From positions 62,001-126,000 of the forward strand of contig NZ_JAIQZB010000005.1 of NCBI RefSeq assembly GCF_020164555.1: DNA of 64,000 bases. The letters are read 5' to 3'. Shown piece after piece: positions 32,036 through 41,172 of this stretch. Under the pieces are notes generated by a model. The model saw nothing but the letters and a program-made list of their open reading frames with translations, was not told where the DNA came from and searched no databases. The stretch comes from Salegentibacter lacus. GTDB lineage: Bacteria; Bacteroidota; Bacteroidia; Flavobacteriales; Flavobacteriaceae. A program made the translations under genes and the position numbers. How positions within the stretch are numbered: position 1 is the stretch's first letter; every line of letters starts with the position of its first letter.

Positions 32036-33831
32036 AACTCGCTAAGCCAGGTCTCTTCAGAGGTTGTTCCTAAACTAAAATTAGCTGCGGTTTCTATTAA
32101 CGCTAAATGAGAATAAGCCTGCGGGAAATTACCCAGCAATCTTTTGGTTTCAAAATCTATATCCTCGCTAAACAAGCCTAAGTGATTGCTGTAAGAAAGC
32201 AGCTGGTCGAACATTTGTTTTGCCTTCTTCTTCTCCCCTATTTTGAAAAGACTATCGATTAACCAAAACGTACAAATAGTAAAAGAAGAAGTTGGTTCAC
32301 CAAAATCATCCTTATTCTTATAACGATACATTAATCCGTCTTTGCACAATTCTCTTTCAGTTGCCTGAACGGTGCTCACAAACCTCGGATCTTTAGCCTC
32401 AATAAATCCATATTGCTCCATTAATAAAGTTGAAGCGTCTAAATCTTTAGAACCGTAATACTGGGTATAAGCCTGAACTTCTTCGTTCCAGCCATTTTTA
32501 TAGATATCGTTATAAATTTCGGCACGTAAAGATTTCCAGTGCGTATCATTAATACCCATTCTCAAAACTTCACCAATCTTTATTGCACGGTCTATGGCTA
32601 CCCAACATAAGAGCTTTGAAAATACAAAATGTCGATCTTCAGTACGCAATTCCCAAATTCCCTTATCTGGTTTTTGCCAGTTTTCTTCTACGATTTTTAC
32701 AATTCCGCGCACTACTGTCCAAAGTTCTTCAGAATTTTCCAAAGAAGTTTCAAACTGATTGAATTGCTGATAGATCACCTCCATCAAAATTCCATAGATA
32801 TCGTTTTGCTTTTGGATATACGCGGCATTTCCGGTTCTCACGGGATGGGAACCTTTATACCCTGATAAATGGTCTAAAATATGCTCGGTGAGTTCTTTTT
32901 CACCATTAATACCGTACATAATCTGGATTTTCTCATCTTTATCAGGGATTATATCAATAATAAATTGAAGAAAATCTTTAGCAGATTTTATATGGCCAAG
33001 CCCTGCCATTACTTTAATTACCATAGAAGCATCGCGAATCCAGCAAAAACGATAATCCCAGTTACGTTCTTCTCCAATAGTTTCAGGCAAAGAGGTGGTT
33101 GCCGCTGCTAAAACTGCGCCCGATTTCTTGTAACTAAGACATTTTAAAACCAGGGCGCTACGCATTATTTCCTTTTCATAATGGGTATAACGGGTAGTTT
33201 TCGCGCTCCAATTCATCCAATACGTCTTGGTACGTTGAAATTTTAAATAAGAACGATCTAAAGATTGAGTAATGAGCTTTTCGTGATAACCGAGCAGAAA
33301 ATATGCGTTTCCGGTTAATTCAATTTCATTTTGCTCTAAAACGTCATTTAGGTCTAAACTGGAGTAGAGAAAAAGCGAATCGTATTTACCTTCGTTTGTA
33401 AAACTCTTTATGTAATTCCCTTTATGTTCACTATATGTTTTTTCCCTTGCAAAATCTAAACGAGGATCGTATTTCACCTTAAATTTAGGCTTCCCACTAA
33501 TTAATCTTATAAATCTAATTACATCTGGCGGAGCGTAGTACGTACTATCTTCCCGTTCGTACCGTGGCATAAAATCTATAACCTGGAATGAATTTTCACC
33601 ATCATCAAACAGGGTATTTAAAATATTGGTTTCCCAAAGATATTCCTGGGTAATTTTATAGGAATCGTCTAAAATAAATTCAAAACTTCCTCCGCGTTTT
33701 TCATCCAGAAGTTTTGCAAAAACAGCTGCCGAATTAAAATTTGGCAAGCAACACCATTCCAGCGAACCTGTTTTTGAAATTAACGCAGCACTCTTGCAAT
33801 TCCCTATAATTCCGTAATCTAAATTATCCAT
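32032..33831 (-). CDS. Glycoside hydrolase family 15 protein (trehalase/glucoamylase-like)
   Basis: A 599-residue cytoplasmic-looking enzyme (no signal peptide) with the GH15 layout: an N-terminal beta-sandwich (MDNLDYGIIGNCKSAALISKTGSLEWCCLPNF) and an (alpha/alpha)6 barrel. The motif RNWDYRFCWIRDASMVIKVM (about residues 257-276) is diagnostic, and a second acidic region near 420-440 should supply the catalytic base. It is divergent from the trehalose-phosphate synthase/phosphatase gene, so trehalose hydrolysis or trehalose-linked alpha-glucan turnover is the likely task. GH15 members without signal peptide include trehalases, but glucoamylase activity cannot be excluded. Confidence 0.88.
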   Translation of the reverse strand: MDNLDYGIIGNCKSAALISKTGSLEWCCLPNFNSAAVFAKLLDEKRGGSFEFILDDSYKITQEYLWETNILNTLFDDGENSFQVIDFMPRYEREDSTYYAPPDVIRFIRLISGKPKFKVKYDPRLDFAREKTYSEHKGNYIKSFTNEGKYDSLFLYSSLDLNDVLEQNEIELTGNAYFLLGYHEKLITQSLDRSYLKFQRTKTYWMNWSAKTTRYTHYEKEIMRSALVLKCLSYKKSGAVLAAATTSLPETIGEERNWDYRFCWIRDASMVIKVMAGLGHIKSAKDFLQFIIDIIPDKDEKIQIMYGINGEKELTEHILDHLSGYKGSHPVRTGNAAYIQKQNDIYGILMEVIYQQFNQFETSLENSEELWTVVRGIVKIVEENWQKPDKGIWELRTEDRHFVFSKLLCWVAIDRAIKIGEVLRMGINDTHWKSLRAEIYNDIYKNGWNEEVQAYTQYYGSKDLDASTLLMEQYGFIEAKDPRFVSTVQATERELCKDGLMYRYKNKDDFGEPTSSFTICTFWLIDSLFKIGEKKKAKQMFDQLLSYSNHLGLFSEDIDFETKRLLGNFPQAYSHLALIETAANFSLGTTSEETWLSEF

Positions 33832-33927
33832 ATACTCTTAAAATTCTTTAAAAAGGCTTGTCGTGTAAAATGATTTTCGGAAATTTAATAAAAATCAATT
33901 TCGCAACAACAGCATTCACATATAATT

Positions 33928-36141
33928 ATGAGTAAGACAATAATAATTTCCAACCGTTTACCATTACAAATTAGCTTAGAAAACAATAATCTGGAAGTCA
34001 CACCAAGTGTAGGCGGGCTCGCAACTGGCTTAAAATCATTCCATAAGGATGGTGATAGTATCTGGATTGGTTGGAGCGGACTTACCGAAGAGGAAATTCC
34101 TGAAAATCTTTTGGAAGATGTTAAAGAAAAGGCCCGAAAAGAAGATTGTGTTGCTGTAAATCTTAGCGAAGAAGAAATTGAAGGATTTTATTATGGATTC
34201 AGTAATCGTACTATCTGGCCGCTTTTCCATTATTTTATGGAATATACCGAAGCCGATAAAGATCACTGGGAAACCTATAAAAGTGTAAATAAAAAATATG
34301 CCGATGAAGTCCTGAAACATTATGAAGATGGAGATCATATTTGGGTGCACGATTATCAGCTGCTTTTAGTTCCAAATATGATTAGGGAACAACAACCAGA
34401 AGCAATTATTGGTTTCTTTAATCACATACCTTTTCCATCTTACGAAGTTTTTAGAACCCTACCCTGGCGTGATGAAGTTTTAAAAGGAGTGCTTGGAGCC
34501 GATCTAATTGGTTTCCACACATACGATTATGAAAGACACTTTTTAAGTTCTGTGAGTCGTATTTTACGTCACCAGGTGAATTTTAATGAAATCACCCTTC
34601 CGGAGCGAATTGTAAAAGTAGATTCTTTCCCAATGGGAATAGATTACACTAAGTTTGAAGATGCCGCTCAAAATCATTTTAAAAATACCGAAGAACAGCG
34701 TACCGAATTACAGCGCAGGCTTGATCACCATTCGAATGAAACGCCTGAAGCGAAACTTATATTAAGCATAGACCGTTTAGATTATACTAAAGGAATCGCC
34801 AACCGAATTCGTGCTTTTGAATATTTTCTTGATAACCATCCAGAATTTATTGAAAAAGTAAGATTGGTGATGCTTGCCGTACCATCAAGATCTAACGTTC
34901 CGCAGTATCAACGATTAAAAAGGGAAATAGATGAATTGGTAGGAAGAATAAACGGTAAGTTCTCTACCGTAAGCTGGACGCCTATCTGGTATTTTTACCG
35001 CTCTATGCCTTTTGAAAACCTAATTGACCTTTATACAAGTTGCGATATCGCCTTGCTAACACCAATTAGGGACGGGATGAACCTGGTTGCCAAAGAATTC
35101 GTAGCAACCAGAATAAATCAAACCGGAGTACTTATTTTAAGTGAAATGGCCGGAGCAGCACACGAAATGAATGAAGCTTTAATTATCAACCCGAATAATT
35201 TCGAGCAAATCTCAGAAGCATTGATCCAGGCCATAGAAATGCCAGAAGAAGAGCAACAACAACGAAACAAAACACTTCAAAAAAGATTAAAGCGCTACAG
35301 TGTCGAAAAATGGGCTAACGATTTTATGCAAGCATTAAAAGATACCAGCCAGGGTCGTGATGCTTTTAAAGCGACCAGGGTTTCTTCCAAGGTTTCAGAT
35401 GATATTCTGGACAAATTTAAAAATGCGAAGAACAGGATTCTGTTCCTGGACTACGACGGCACGCTTGTAAACTTTACAGATAAACCCGAAAAAGCAAAAC
35501 CAGACCAGGAATTAATAGATCTGGTTCATAAATTAAATCAGTCTGAGAATACAGATGTAGTGTTGATTAGCGGCAGGGATAAAGACACGCTCGGTACCTG
35601 GTGGAAGCAAATTCCTGTGGAACTTATTTCTGAACACGGGGTTTGGATGCGCCAGAAAAATAGTGAATGGGAACTTTCAGAAAATGTAAATAACGACTGG
35701 ATGAGCGCGGTGCGCCCTGTAATTGAAACCTTCGTAGATAGAACTCCCGGTACGTTTATAGAAGACAAGAACTATTCCCTGGCCTGGCATTATAGAAAGG
35801 CCGATCCGGAACTTGGAGAAATAAGAGCTAACGAGCTTTCTAATGTTTTAAAAGAATTGATCTCTAACCGCGGACTTAGCGTTTTAGAAGGAAATAAAGT
35901 ATTGGAAATAAAAAGTAGCGGCGTAAATAAAGGAAAGGCATCTAATAAGAAACTGGTAGGTAAAAATTACGATTTTATTTTCGCTATTGGGGACGATTGG
36001 ACCGATGAATATATGTTTGAAGAGCTTCCGGAAGATTCCTTCACGATTAAAGTTGGAATGAAAAAAACCAGTGCACGTTACTACGTAGAAGACACTTCTA
36101 AAGTAAGAGATATACTCAAAAAGTTCGCTGATTATTCATAA
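33928..36141 (+). CDS. Bifunctional trehalose-6-phosphate synthase / trehalose phosphatase
   Basis: Makes trehalose from UDP-glucose and glucose 6-phosphate through trehalose 6-phosphate. The 737-residue fusion has a GT20 synthase domain (about 1-470), recognisable by VWVHDYQLLLVPNM, IGFFNHIPFPSYEVFRTLP, DRLDYTKGI and DGMNLVAKEF. A HAD-type phosphatase domain follows (about 490-737), with the nucleophile motif FLDYDGTLVNF and the distal GDDWTDEYMF. Both catalytic sets look complete. In E. coli these are the separate proteins OtsA and OtsB. The gene is divergent from GH15, giving synthesis and hydrolysis side by side. Confidence 0.95.
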   Translation: MSKTIIISNRLPLQISLENNNLEVTPSVGGLATGLKSFHKDGDSIWIGWSGLTEEEIPENLLEDVKEKARKEDCVAVNLSEEEIEGFYYGFSNRTIWPLFHYFMEYTEADKDHWETYKSVNKKYADEVLKHYEDGDHIWVHDYQLLLVPNMIREQQPEAIIGFFNHIPFPSYEVFRTLPWRDEVLKGVLGADLIGFHTYDYERHFLSSVSRILRHQVNFNEITLPERIVKVDSFPMGIDYTKFEDAAQNHFKNTEEQRTELQRRLDHHSNETPEAKLILSIDRLDYTKGIANRIRAFEYFLDNHPEFIEKVRLVMLAVPSRSNVPQYQRLKREIDELVGRINGKFSTVSWTPIWYFYRSMPFENLIDLYTSCDIALLTPIRDGMNLVAKEFVATRINQTGVLILSEMAGAAHEMNEALIINPNNFEQISEALIQAIEMPEEEQQQRNKTLQKRLKRYSVEKWANDFMQALKDTSQGRDAFKATRVSSKVSDDILDKFKNAKNRILFLDYDGTLVNFTDKPEKAKPDQELIDLVHKLNQSENTDVVLISGRDKDTLGTWWKQIPVELISEHGVWMRQKNSEWELSENVNNDWMSAVRPVIETFVDRTPGTFIEDKNYSLAWHYRKADPELGEIRANELSNVLKELISNRGLSVLEGNKVLEIKSSGVNKGKASNKKLVGKNYDFIFAIGDDWTDEYMFEELPEDSFTIKVGMKKTSARYYVEDTSKVRDILKKFADYS

Positions 36142-36280
36142 GGCGTGAAAGTGTTAAAATTCTTGACATTTTCTAACAAAGTTTATGCATAACTTAACTT
36201 GCAAAATATGGTATCTGACTGATTATGATCTAATTTTACATCGAACAATATTACGAACCAAAACTCAAAAACTTAGATCG

Positions 36281-36562
36281 ATGAAATCAGGAAAAATGTT
36301 ATTAGGATTAATATCAGGAGCAGCTGCAGGAGCGGCATTAGGATTATTATTTGCTCCTAAAAAAGGTGCAGATACTAGAAAGGCGATCTCAGATTCAAGC
36401 AACGAAGCTATACAAGGAACAAAAGGAAAATTCAACGAATTTTCTGACTCTTTAAGCCATAAAGTTGATGCATTAAAGAATAAAACTAAAGCTAGCCTTT
36501 CAAAAGCTGAACAAAAAGCAAATGAAGCAAAAGCTGAAATTCATGATATGAAAGCAAGCTAA
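36281..36562 (+). CDS. YtxH domain stress-type protein
   Basis: A 93-residue protein with the YtxH start (MKSGKMLLGLISGAAAGAALGLLFAPKKG), a Gly/Ala-rich membrane segment, then a Lys/Glu/Ala-rich coiled coil resembling LEA-like stress proteins. ATG 36281 was chosen because the family motif starts there; the frame extends upstream to 36185 without family-like sequence. Its location next to trehalose synthesis fits a general or osmotic stress role, but the molecular function is unknown. Confidence 0.85.
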   Translation: MKSGKMLLGLISGAAAGAALGLLFAPKKGADTRKAISDSSNEAIQGTKGKFNEFSDSLSHKVDALKNKTKASLSKAEQKANEAKAEIHDMKAS

Positions 36563-36591
36563 ATTCTAATTTATTAGAATGTGATTTAGAG

Positions 36592-36618
36592 TCCCGGCCA
36601 AATAGCCGGGATTTTTTG
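36592..36618 (+). terminator. Rho-independent terminator after the YtxH gene
   Basis: TCCCGGC (36592-36598) pairs with GCCGGGA (36605-36611), followed by TTTTTTG. A second, AT-only palindrome ATTCTAAT/ATTAGAAT (36563-36580) precedes it. Confidence 0.85.
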
Positions 36619-36699
36619 TTTTACAATTTACCAATACCTTATTAAATTGTGATATCACGTAAAGTTTGGGTATTTTAGAAGCTTAAACCATACATTTAT

Positions 36700-38049
36700 A
36701 TGATTAAGAATATACACACTCTTGCCCTACTCCTTTTTTCAGGATTAATTTTTCAACAAACAAATGCCCAAACAGACCAGCGTATCTACGAAATTATTGA
36801 TAGCGTTTCAGCAGATAGGATCGAGAGCGATATTAGAAAGCTTGCCGGTTTTGGTACCAGGAACACTTTTAGCGACACAGTATCTGATACTCGCGGAATT
36901 GGCGCAGCCAGAAGGTGGATAAAATCTGAATTCGACAATATATCTGACAACTGCGATAATTGTCTTGATGTTTTTTATCAGAAAGATTTTGTAACCACAG
37001 AAGATGGCGAACGCATTCCACACGATGCCTGGGTGGTGAATGTTGTTGCCGTTCAAAAAGGCACCAAATATCCAAATCGTTACATTATTATGAGCGGCGA
37101 TATAGATTCCCGCGCCAGTAATACTATGGATTTTGAAACCGATGCTCCCGGAGCTAACGATAATGCCAGCGGAATGGCCGGTGCCATAGAAGCCGCAAGG
37201 GTTCTATCGAACTACCAATTTGAAAGCAGTGTTGTGTACGTTGGACTTTCCGGTGAGGAACAGGGATTGTTTGGTGGTAAAGGACTTGCAGAATATGCTA
37301 AAGAAAATAACTGGGAGATCATTGGGGTTTTAAACAACGATATGATTGGGAATATTGAGGGTGTTGATGGAGTGATAGACAACCGCACCTTTAGAATATT
37401 TTCGGAACCCGTTCCTCCAAATGAAACTGAAAGAGAAAGAACTATGCGCCGGTTTTATGGCGGAGAAGTAGATGGGATTTCTCGTCAGCTGGCCCGTTAT
37501 GTCCATAATACTACCGAAACCTATATGCCGGAAATGAACCCGATGATGATCTATCGTTTAGACCGTTTTGGTCGCGGTGGTCACCATCGGCCGTTTAATG
37601 ATCTTGGTTTCGCAGGAATCAGGATTATGGAAGCACACGAAAATTATAACCGCCAGCATCAGGATATCAGGACCGAAAATGGTATTGAGTATGGTGATGT
37701 AGTAGAAGGTGTAAATTTCAATTATGCAAAAAAACTTACTGCTGTAAATGCAATAAATATGGCCAGCCTGGCCTGGGCGCCACCGGCACCTAAAAATGTT
37801 GAAATTGGAGGAATTGTAGAGCCTTCAGCTAAATTAAGATGGGATAAAGTGGAAGGCGATATTGCCGGTTATAAAATTTACTGGAGAGAAACTACTGAGG
37901 CACAATGGCAATACTCTCGCTTTGTAGGTGATGTTAATGACTTCACCCTTGACGGAATTGTTATAGATAACTTCTTTTTTGGTGTTGCAGCCGTTGGGAA
38001 AGATGGCCACGAAAGTGTAGTGGTTTTTCCTTCCGGAGTCTTCCGTTAG
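36700..38049 (+). CDS. M28 family metallopeptidase with a C-terminal FnIII-like domain, secreted
   Basis: A 449-residue predicted aminopeptidase exported by a signal peptide (cleavage near NAQ, residue 24). The M28 core carries GANDNASGMAGAIEAARVL with the bridging Asp154, the catalytic Glu pair in GLSGEEQGL (186-187), Asp214 in NNDMIGN and a His in MEAHENYNRQHQ. The first zinc ligand position, normally His in an H-x-D motif, reads G-D-I-D (Asp134, Asp136), an unusual substitution. Residues from about 355 look like a fibronectin-III-type domain (AKLRWDKVEGDIAGYKIYWRE). Metal binding may be altered but the rest of the site is present. Confidence 0.88.
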   Translation: MIKNIHTLALLLFSGLIFQQTNAQTDQRIYEIIDSVSADRIESDIRKLAGFGTRNTFSDTVSDTRGIGAARRWIKSEFDNISDNCDNCLDVFYQKDFVTTEDGERIPHDAWVVNVVAVQKGTKYPNRYIIMSGDIDSRASNTMDFETDAPGANDNASGMAGAIEAARVLSNYQFESSVVYVGLSGEEQGLFGGKGLAEYAKENNWEIIGVLNNDMIGNIEGVDGVIDNRTFRIFSEPVPPNETERERTMRRFYGGEVDGISRQLARYVHNTTETYMPEMNPMMIYRLDRFGRGGHHRPFNDLGFAGIRIMEAHENYNRQHQDIRTENGIEYGDVVEGVNFNYAKKLTAVNAINMASLAWAPPAPKNVEIGGIVEPSAKLRWDKVEGDIAGYKIYWRETTEAQWQYSRFVGDVNDFTLDGIVIDNFFFGVAAVGKDGHESVVVFPSGVFR

Positions 38050-38085
38050 AAAATTGAAAGAATCTTCAATTAAATTTTTATAACT

Positions 38086-38949
38086 ATGAAATATTTTAAC
38101 CACGTACTAGCCATTTTTTTCTTTACGTTTTGCCTTATTTCCTGCGGAAATAAAAACGATAAAAAAGACCAAAATATAGAAGAGGGCAAAGTTAAGTCCG
38201 ATACTACAATGACTCAAAAAACTGAAGCCGAAGAACTTTCTGATTCTCCAAGACATCACGAATGGGTTACTTTATCACACGGTGACAGGGATTTTCAGGC
38301 ATTTGTAGCCTATCCTGAATCTAGTGAGGCTACAAAATCTATGATCGTAATTCACGAAAATCGTGGTTTAAATGACTGGGCGAGATTGTTTGCCGATAAA
38401 TTAGCCGAAGCGGGTTATTTGGTGATCGCACCAGATTTGATTTCAAATACACAGGGAAAACGCCGCACTACCGATTTTGAAAATTCCGATGCTGCCAGGG
38501 ACGCCATTTACGCCTTAGATCCCGGCCAGGTTACTGCCGATCTTGATGCGGCTTTTAATTACATTAAAGAAGATTCAGCTTCTTCGGGAGAGGTTGCCGT
38601 AGTTGGCTTCTGCTGGGGTGGTTCGCAAACTTTCAGGTATGCTACTAATAATGATGAAATCTCTTCTGCCCACGTCTTTTACGGAACAGGTCCTGAAGAT
38701 GCTGAAGCCATCGCTAATATTTCTGCCCCTGTTTATGGTTATTATGGTGGGGATGACAATAGAGTGAATTCTACGATTGAAGCCAGCGCAAAAATGATGG
38801 AAGAAACCGGGAAAACTTACAAATATGAAATTTACGAAGGAGCCGGCCACGCTTTTATGCGCAGCGGTCACCAACCCGATGCAGAAGAAGCAAATAAAGA
38901 AGCTCACGATAAAGCCTGGGATCGTCTTAAAGACCTATTAAATGATTAA
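38086..38949 (+). CDS. Dienelactone hydrolase family lipoprotein
   Basis: A 287-residue alpha/beta hydrolase on a lipoprotein anchor (lipobox CLISC, Cys20), followed by a short acidic linker. The nucleophile elbow is GFCWGG (Cys instead of Ser, as in true dienelactone hydrolases), with a plausible acid Asp in YYGGDDNRV and His in GAGHAFMR, so the Cys-Asp-His triad is complete. The natural ester is not known. It lies 36 nt after the M28 peptidase and may be co-transcribed. It converges with the tex gene, with stops overlapping. Confidence 0.88.
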   Translation: MKYFNHVLAIFFFTFCLISCGNKNDKKDQNIEEGKVKSDTTMTQKTEAEELSDSPRHHEWVTLSHGDRDFQAFVAYPESSEATKSMIVIHENRGLNDWARLFADKLAEAGYLVIAPDLISNTQGKRRTTDFENSDAARDAIYALDPGQVTADLDAAFNYIKEDSASSGEVAVVGFCWGGSQTFRYATNNDEISSAHVFYGTGPEDAEAIANISAPVYGYYGGDDNRVNSTIEASAKMMEETGKTYKYEIYEGAGHAFMRSGHQPDAEEANKEAHDKAWDRLKDLLND

Positions 38950-41072
38950 TCTATTAAAGAAAGTTGGACCCGCTTTTTTTCTTCATCTACTGAAAGCACA
39001 GTTACTTCCAGTTCCTGATTTAATTTTACTACAGAATTTACATCACTAATAAATTCATTAGCAAGTTTAGAAATGTGGATAAGGCCGCTTTCTTTAATCC
39101 CTATATCTACAAAACAACCAAAATTGGTGATGTTATTTACAATTCCGGGAAGTTTCATACCTGGTTTTAGATCTCCGATGCTTTTTACTGAAGGATCAAA
39201 ACTAAATGGTTTTTTCTTTGCCCGGGGATCTGCACCCGGTTTTTTCAATTCCTCTAAAATATCCTTTAAACTTGGTAGACCGAGGTTTCCTGAAATATAA
39301 TCTTCAGGTTTTATTTTTTCAAGAACTTCCGTATTTCCAATTAGTTCCTCGGGTTTTAAAGTATTGTTTTTCGCCATTTTTTCTACCACAAAGTAACTTT
39401 CAGGATGAACCGCAGAATTATCTAAGGGATTTTTAGCATTTCTAATTCTTAGGAATCCGGCAGACTGTTCAAAGGCTTTTTCTCCCAGGCGAGGCACTTT
39501 TAGTAATTCTTTTCGGCTTGCAAATCTTTTATTTTCCTTTCTATAATCCAGAATATTTTGTGCCAGTCCAGGGCCAATTCCCGAAACATAAGACAGCAAT
39601 TCCTTACTAGCAGTATTTAGGTTCACCCCGATTTTATTTACACAGCGCATCACCACCACATCCAACTTTTCCTTTAATTTAGTTTGATCTACTTCGTGTT
39701 GGTACTGCCCCACTCCTATTGATTTCGGATCTATTTTCACCAGTTCTGCCAGCGGATCGCTTAACCTTCTACCAATAGAAACCGCTCCGCGAACCGTTAC
39801 ATCATAATTAGGAAATTCGTCCCTGGCAATCTTAGAAGCTGAATACACCGAAGCTCCGGCTTCATTCACCGTAAAAACCGATACTTCTTTCGGTAAATAC
39901 ACATTTTTAATAAACTGCTCGGTTTCCCTGGCAGCGGTGCCATTCCCTATCGCAATTGCTTCAATTTTATAGGCATTTACAAGGCTTTTAATTTTAGCTG
40001 AAGCTGCATCTGTTTTCTTCTGCGGTGGGTGTGGGAAAATGGCTTCGTTGTGTAATAAATTTCCCTGCTCATCTAAACAAACCAGTTTACAACCCGATTT
40101 AAAGCCAGGATCCAATGCAAGAATACGTTTGCTTCCCAAAGGAGCTTCCATGAGCAATTGCTCCAGGTTTGAAGCAAATACCGCTATCGCATCCTCATCA
40201 GCTTTTTCCTTTGCTTCATTTGAGAATTCGGTTGCGAAAGATTTTTTCAGCAATCGCTTAAAAGCATCTTCGATCGCTTCTTTCAGATATTTCACACCGG
40301 AAAAACCCGGATTTTTAATTATTGTTTTCTCAATTAAGTTTAAAGCCTCAGATTTATCTACTTCAATTTTCAGCTTGATTATTCCTAGTTTTTCGGCACG
40401 GTGAATAGCTAAAAATCTATGCGAAGGAATTCTTTTAAGCGGTTCTTCCCATTTTTCAAACTGGGTAAATTTTGAAGCTTCCGGATGCTCTTCTTCTGTT
40501 TTTATCCATTTAGTGGTTAGTTGCGCTTTTCTCGCATATAATCTTCTAAGGGAATTTCTTACATAGGTATTTTCATTAATCCATTCCGCAATAATATGGC
40601 CCGCTCCGGTAAAAGCTTCTTCTTTGGTTTTTACCTTATGAGAAAGGAATTGTTTTACCGACTGATCAATATTCGGCGTATTTTGTGCCATTAAAATTTT
40701 AGCAAGCGGTTCTAAACCTACTTCCCGGGCAGTATCAGCTTTGGTCTTTCTTTTCTTTTTAAATGGTAAATAAAGATCCTCAACTTCAGTTAAAGTGGTG
40801 GCTTTCTTAATTTTTTCAGCTAAAATTTCCGTTAGCTCATTTTGCGTTTTTATTGCTTTAAGTACCGCCAGTTTTCGCTTTTCCAACTCATTAAAAGAAT
40901 TAAGAAGCAGTGCAATTTTTTCTACTGCAACTTCATCTAAATTCCCCGTAGCTTCCTTTCGATATCTGGAAATAAATGGAATTGTAGCATCGGCTTCTAA
41001 TAAAGCGATGGTATTTTGTATGCTTTTGGCGGGCAACTGCGCCCTGGATTGTATATAGTCCTGTACGTTCAA
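38946..41072 (-). CDS. tex: Tex-family RNA-binding transcription accessory protein
   Basis: A 708-residue cytoplasmic nucleic-acid-binding protein. In order it has the Tex N-terminal helical domain (ATIPFISRYRKEATGNLDEV), a YqgF/RuvC-like nuclease fold (RILALDPGFKSGCKLVCLDEQG), helix-hairpin-helix repeats (LLSYVSGIGPGLAQNILDYR) and a C-terminal S1 domain (KLPGIVNNITNFGCFVDIGIKESGLIHIS). The start is a TTG (41070-41072): the family's conserved N-terminus begins there and no in-frame ATG lies upstream. A TAnnTTTG box lies at 41152-41159. Confidence 0.94.
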   Translation of the reverse strand: MNVQDYIQSRAQLPAKSIQNTIALLEADATIPFISRYRKEATGNLDEVAVEKIALLLNSFNELEKRKLAVLKAIKTQNELTEILAEKIKKATTLTEVEDLYLPFKKKRKTKADTAREVGLEPLAKILMAQNTPNIDQSVKQFLSHKVKTKEEAFTGAGHIIAEWINENTYVRNSLRRLYARKAQLTTKWIKTEEEHPEASKFTQFEKWEEPLKRIPSHRFLAIHRAEKLGIIKLKIEVDKSEALNLIEKTIIKNPGFSGVKYLKEAIEDAFKRLLKKSFATEFSNEAKEKADEDAIAVFASNLEQLLMEAPLGSKRILALDPGFKSGCKLVCLDEQGNLLHNEAIFPHPPQKKTDAASAKIKSLVNAYKIEAIAIGNGTAARETEQFIKNVYLPKEVSVFTVNEAGASVYSASKIARDEFPNYDVTVRGAVSIGRRLSDPLAELVKIDPKSIGVGQYQHEVDQTKLKEKLDVVVMRCVNKIGVNLNTASKELLSYVSGIGPGLAQNILDYRKENKRFASRKELLKVPRLGEKAFEQSAGFLRIRNAKNPLDNSAVHPESYFVVEKMAKNNTLKPEELIGNTEVLEKIKPEDYISGNLGLPSLKDILEELKKPGADPRAKKKPFSFDPSVKSIGDLKPGMKLPGIVNNITNFGCFVDIGIKESGLIHISKLANEFISDVNSVVKLNQELEVTVLSVDEEKKRVQLSLID

Positions 41073-41151
41073 AGAATGGAATTTAAGATTAAATAAATTT
41101 TCGACTTAAAATTCGGCGATTATTAATATTGCCGGAAGGGTGAAATTTCAG

Positions 41152-41159
41152 CAAATATA
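41152..41159 (-). promoter_or_regulatory. Candidate -7 promoter box of tex
   Basis: The minus strand reads TATATTTG (TAnnTTTG). A second match, TATTTTTG, is at 41165-41172, touching the App1-type gene's stop. The leader would be about 75 nt. Confidence 0.4.
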
Positions 41160-41172
41160 AGGTTCAAAAATA

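Noticed and set aside
36563-36580. AT-only palindrome after the YtxH gene, considered as a separate terminator
   Set aside because: It has no GC pairs or T-run, and the real terminator follows at 36592-36618.
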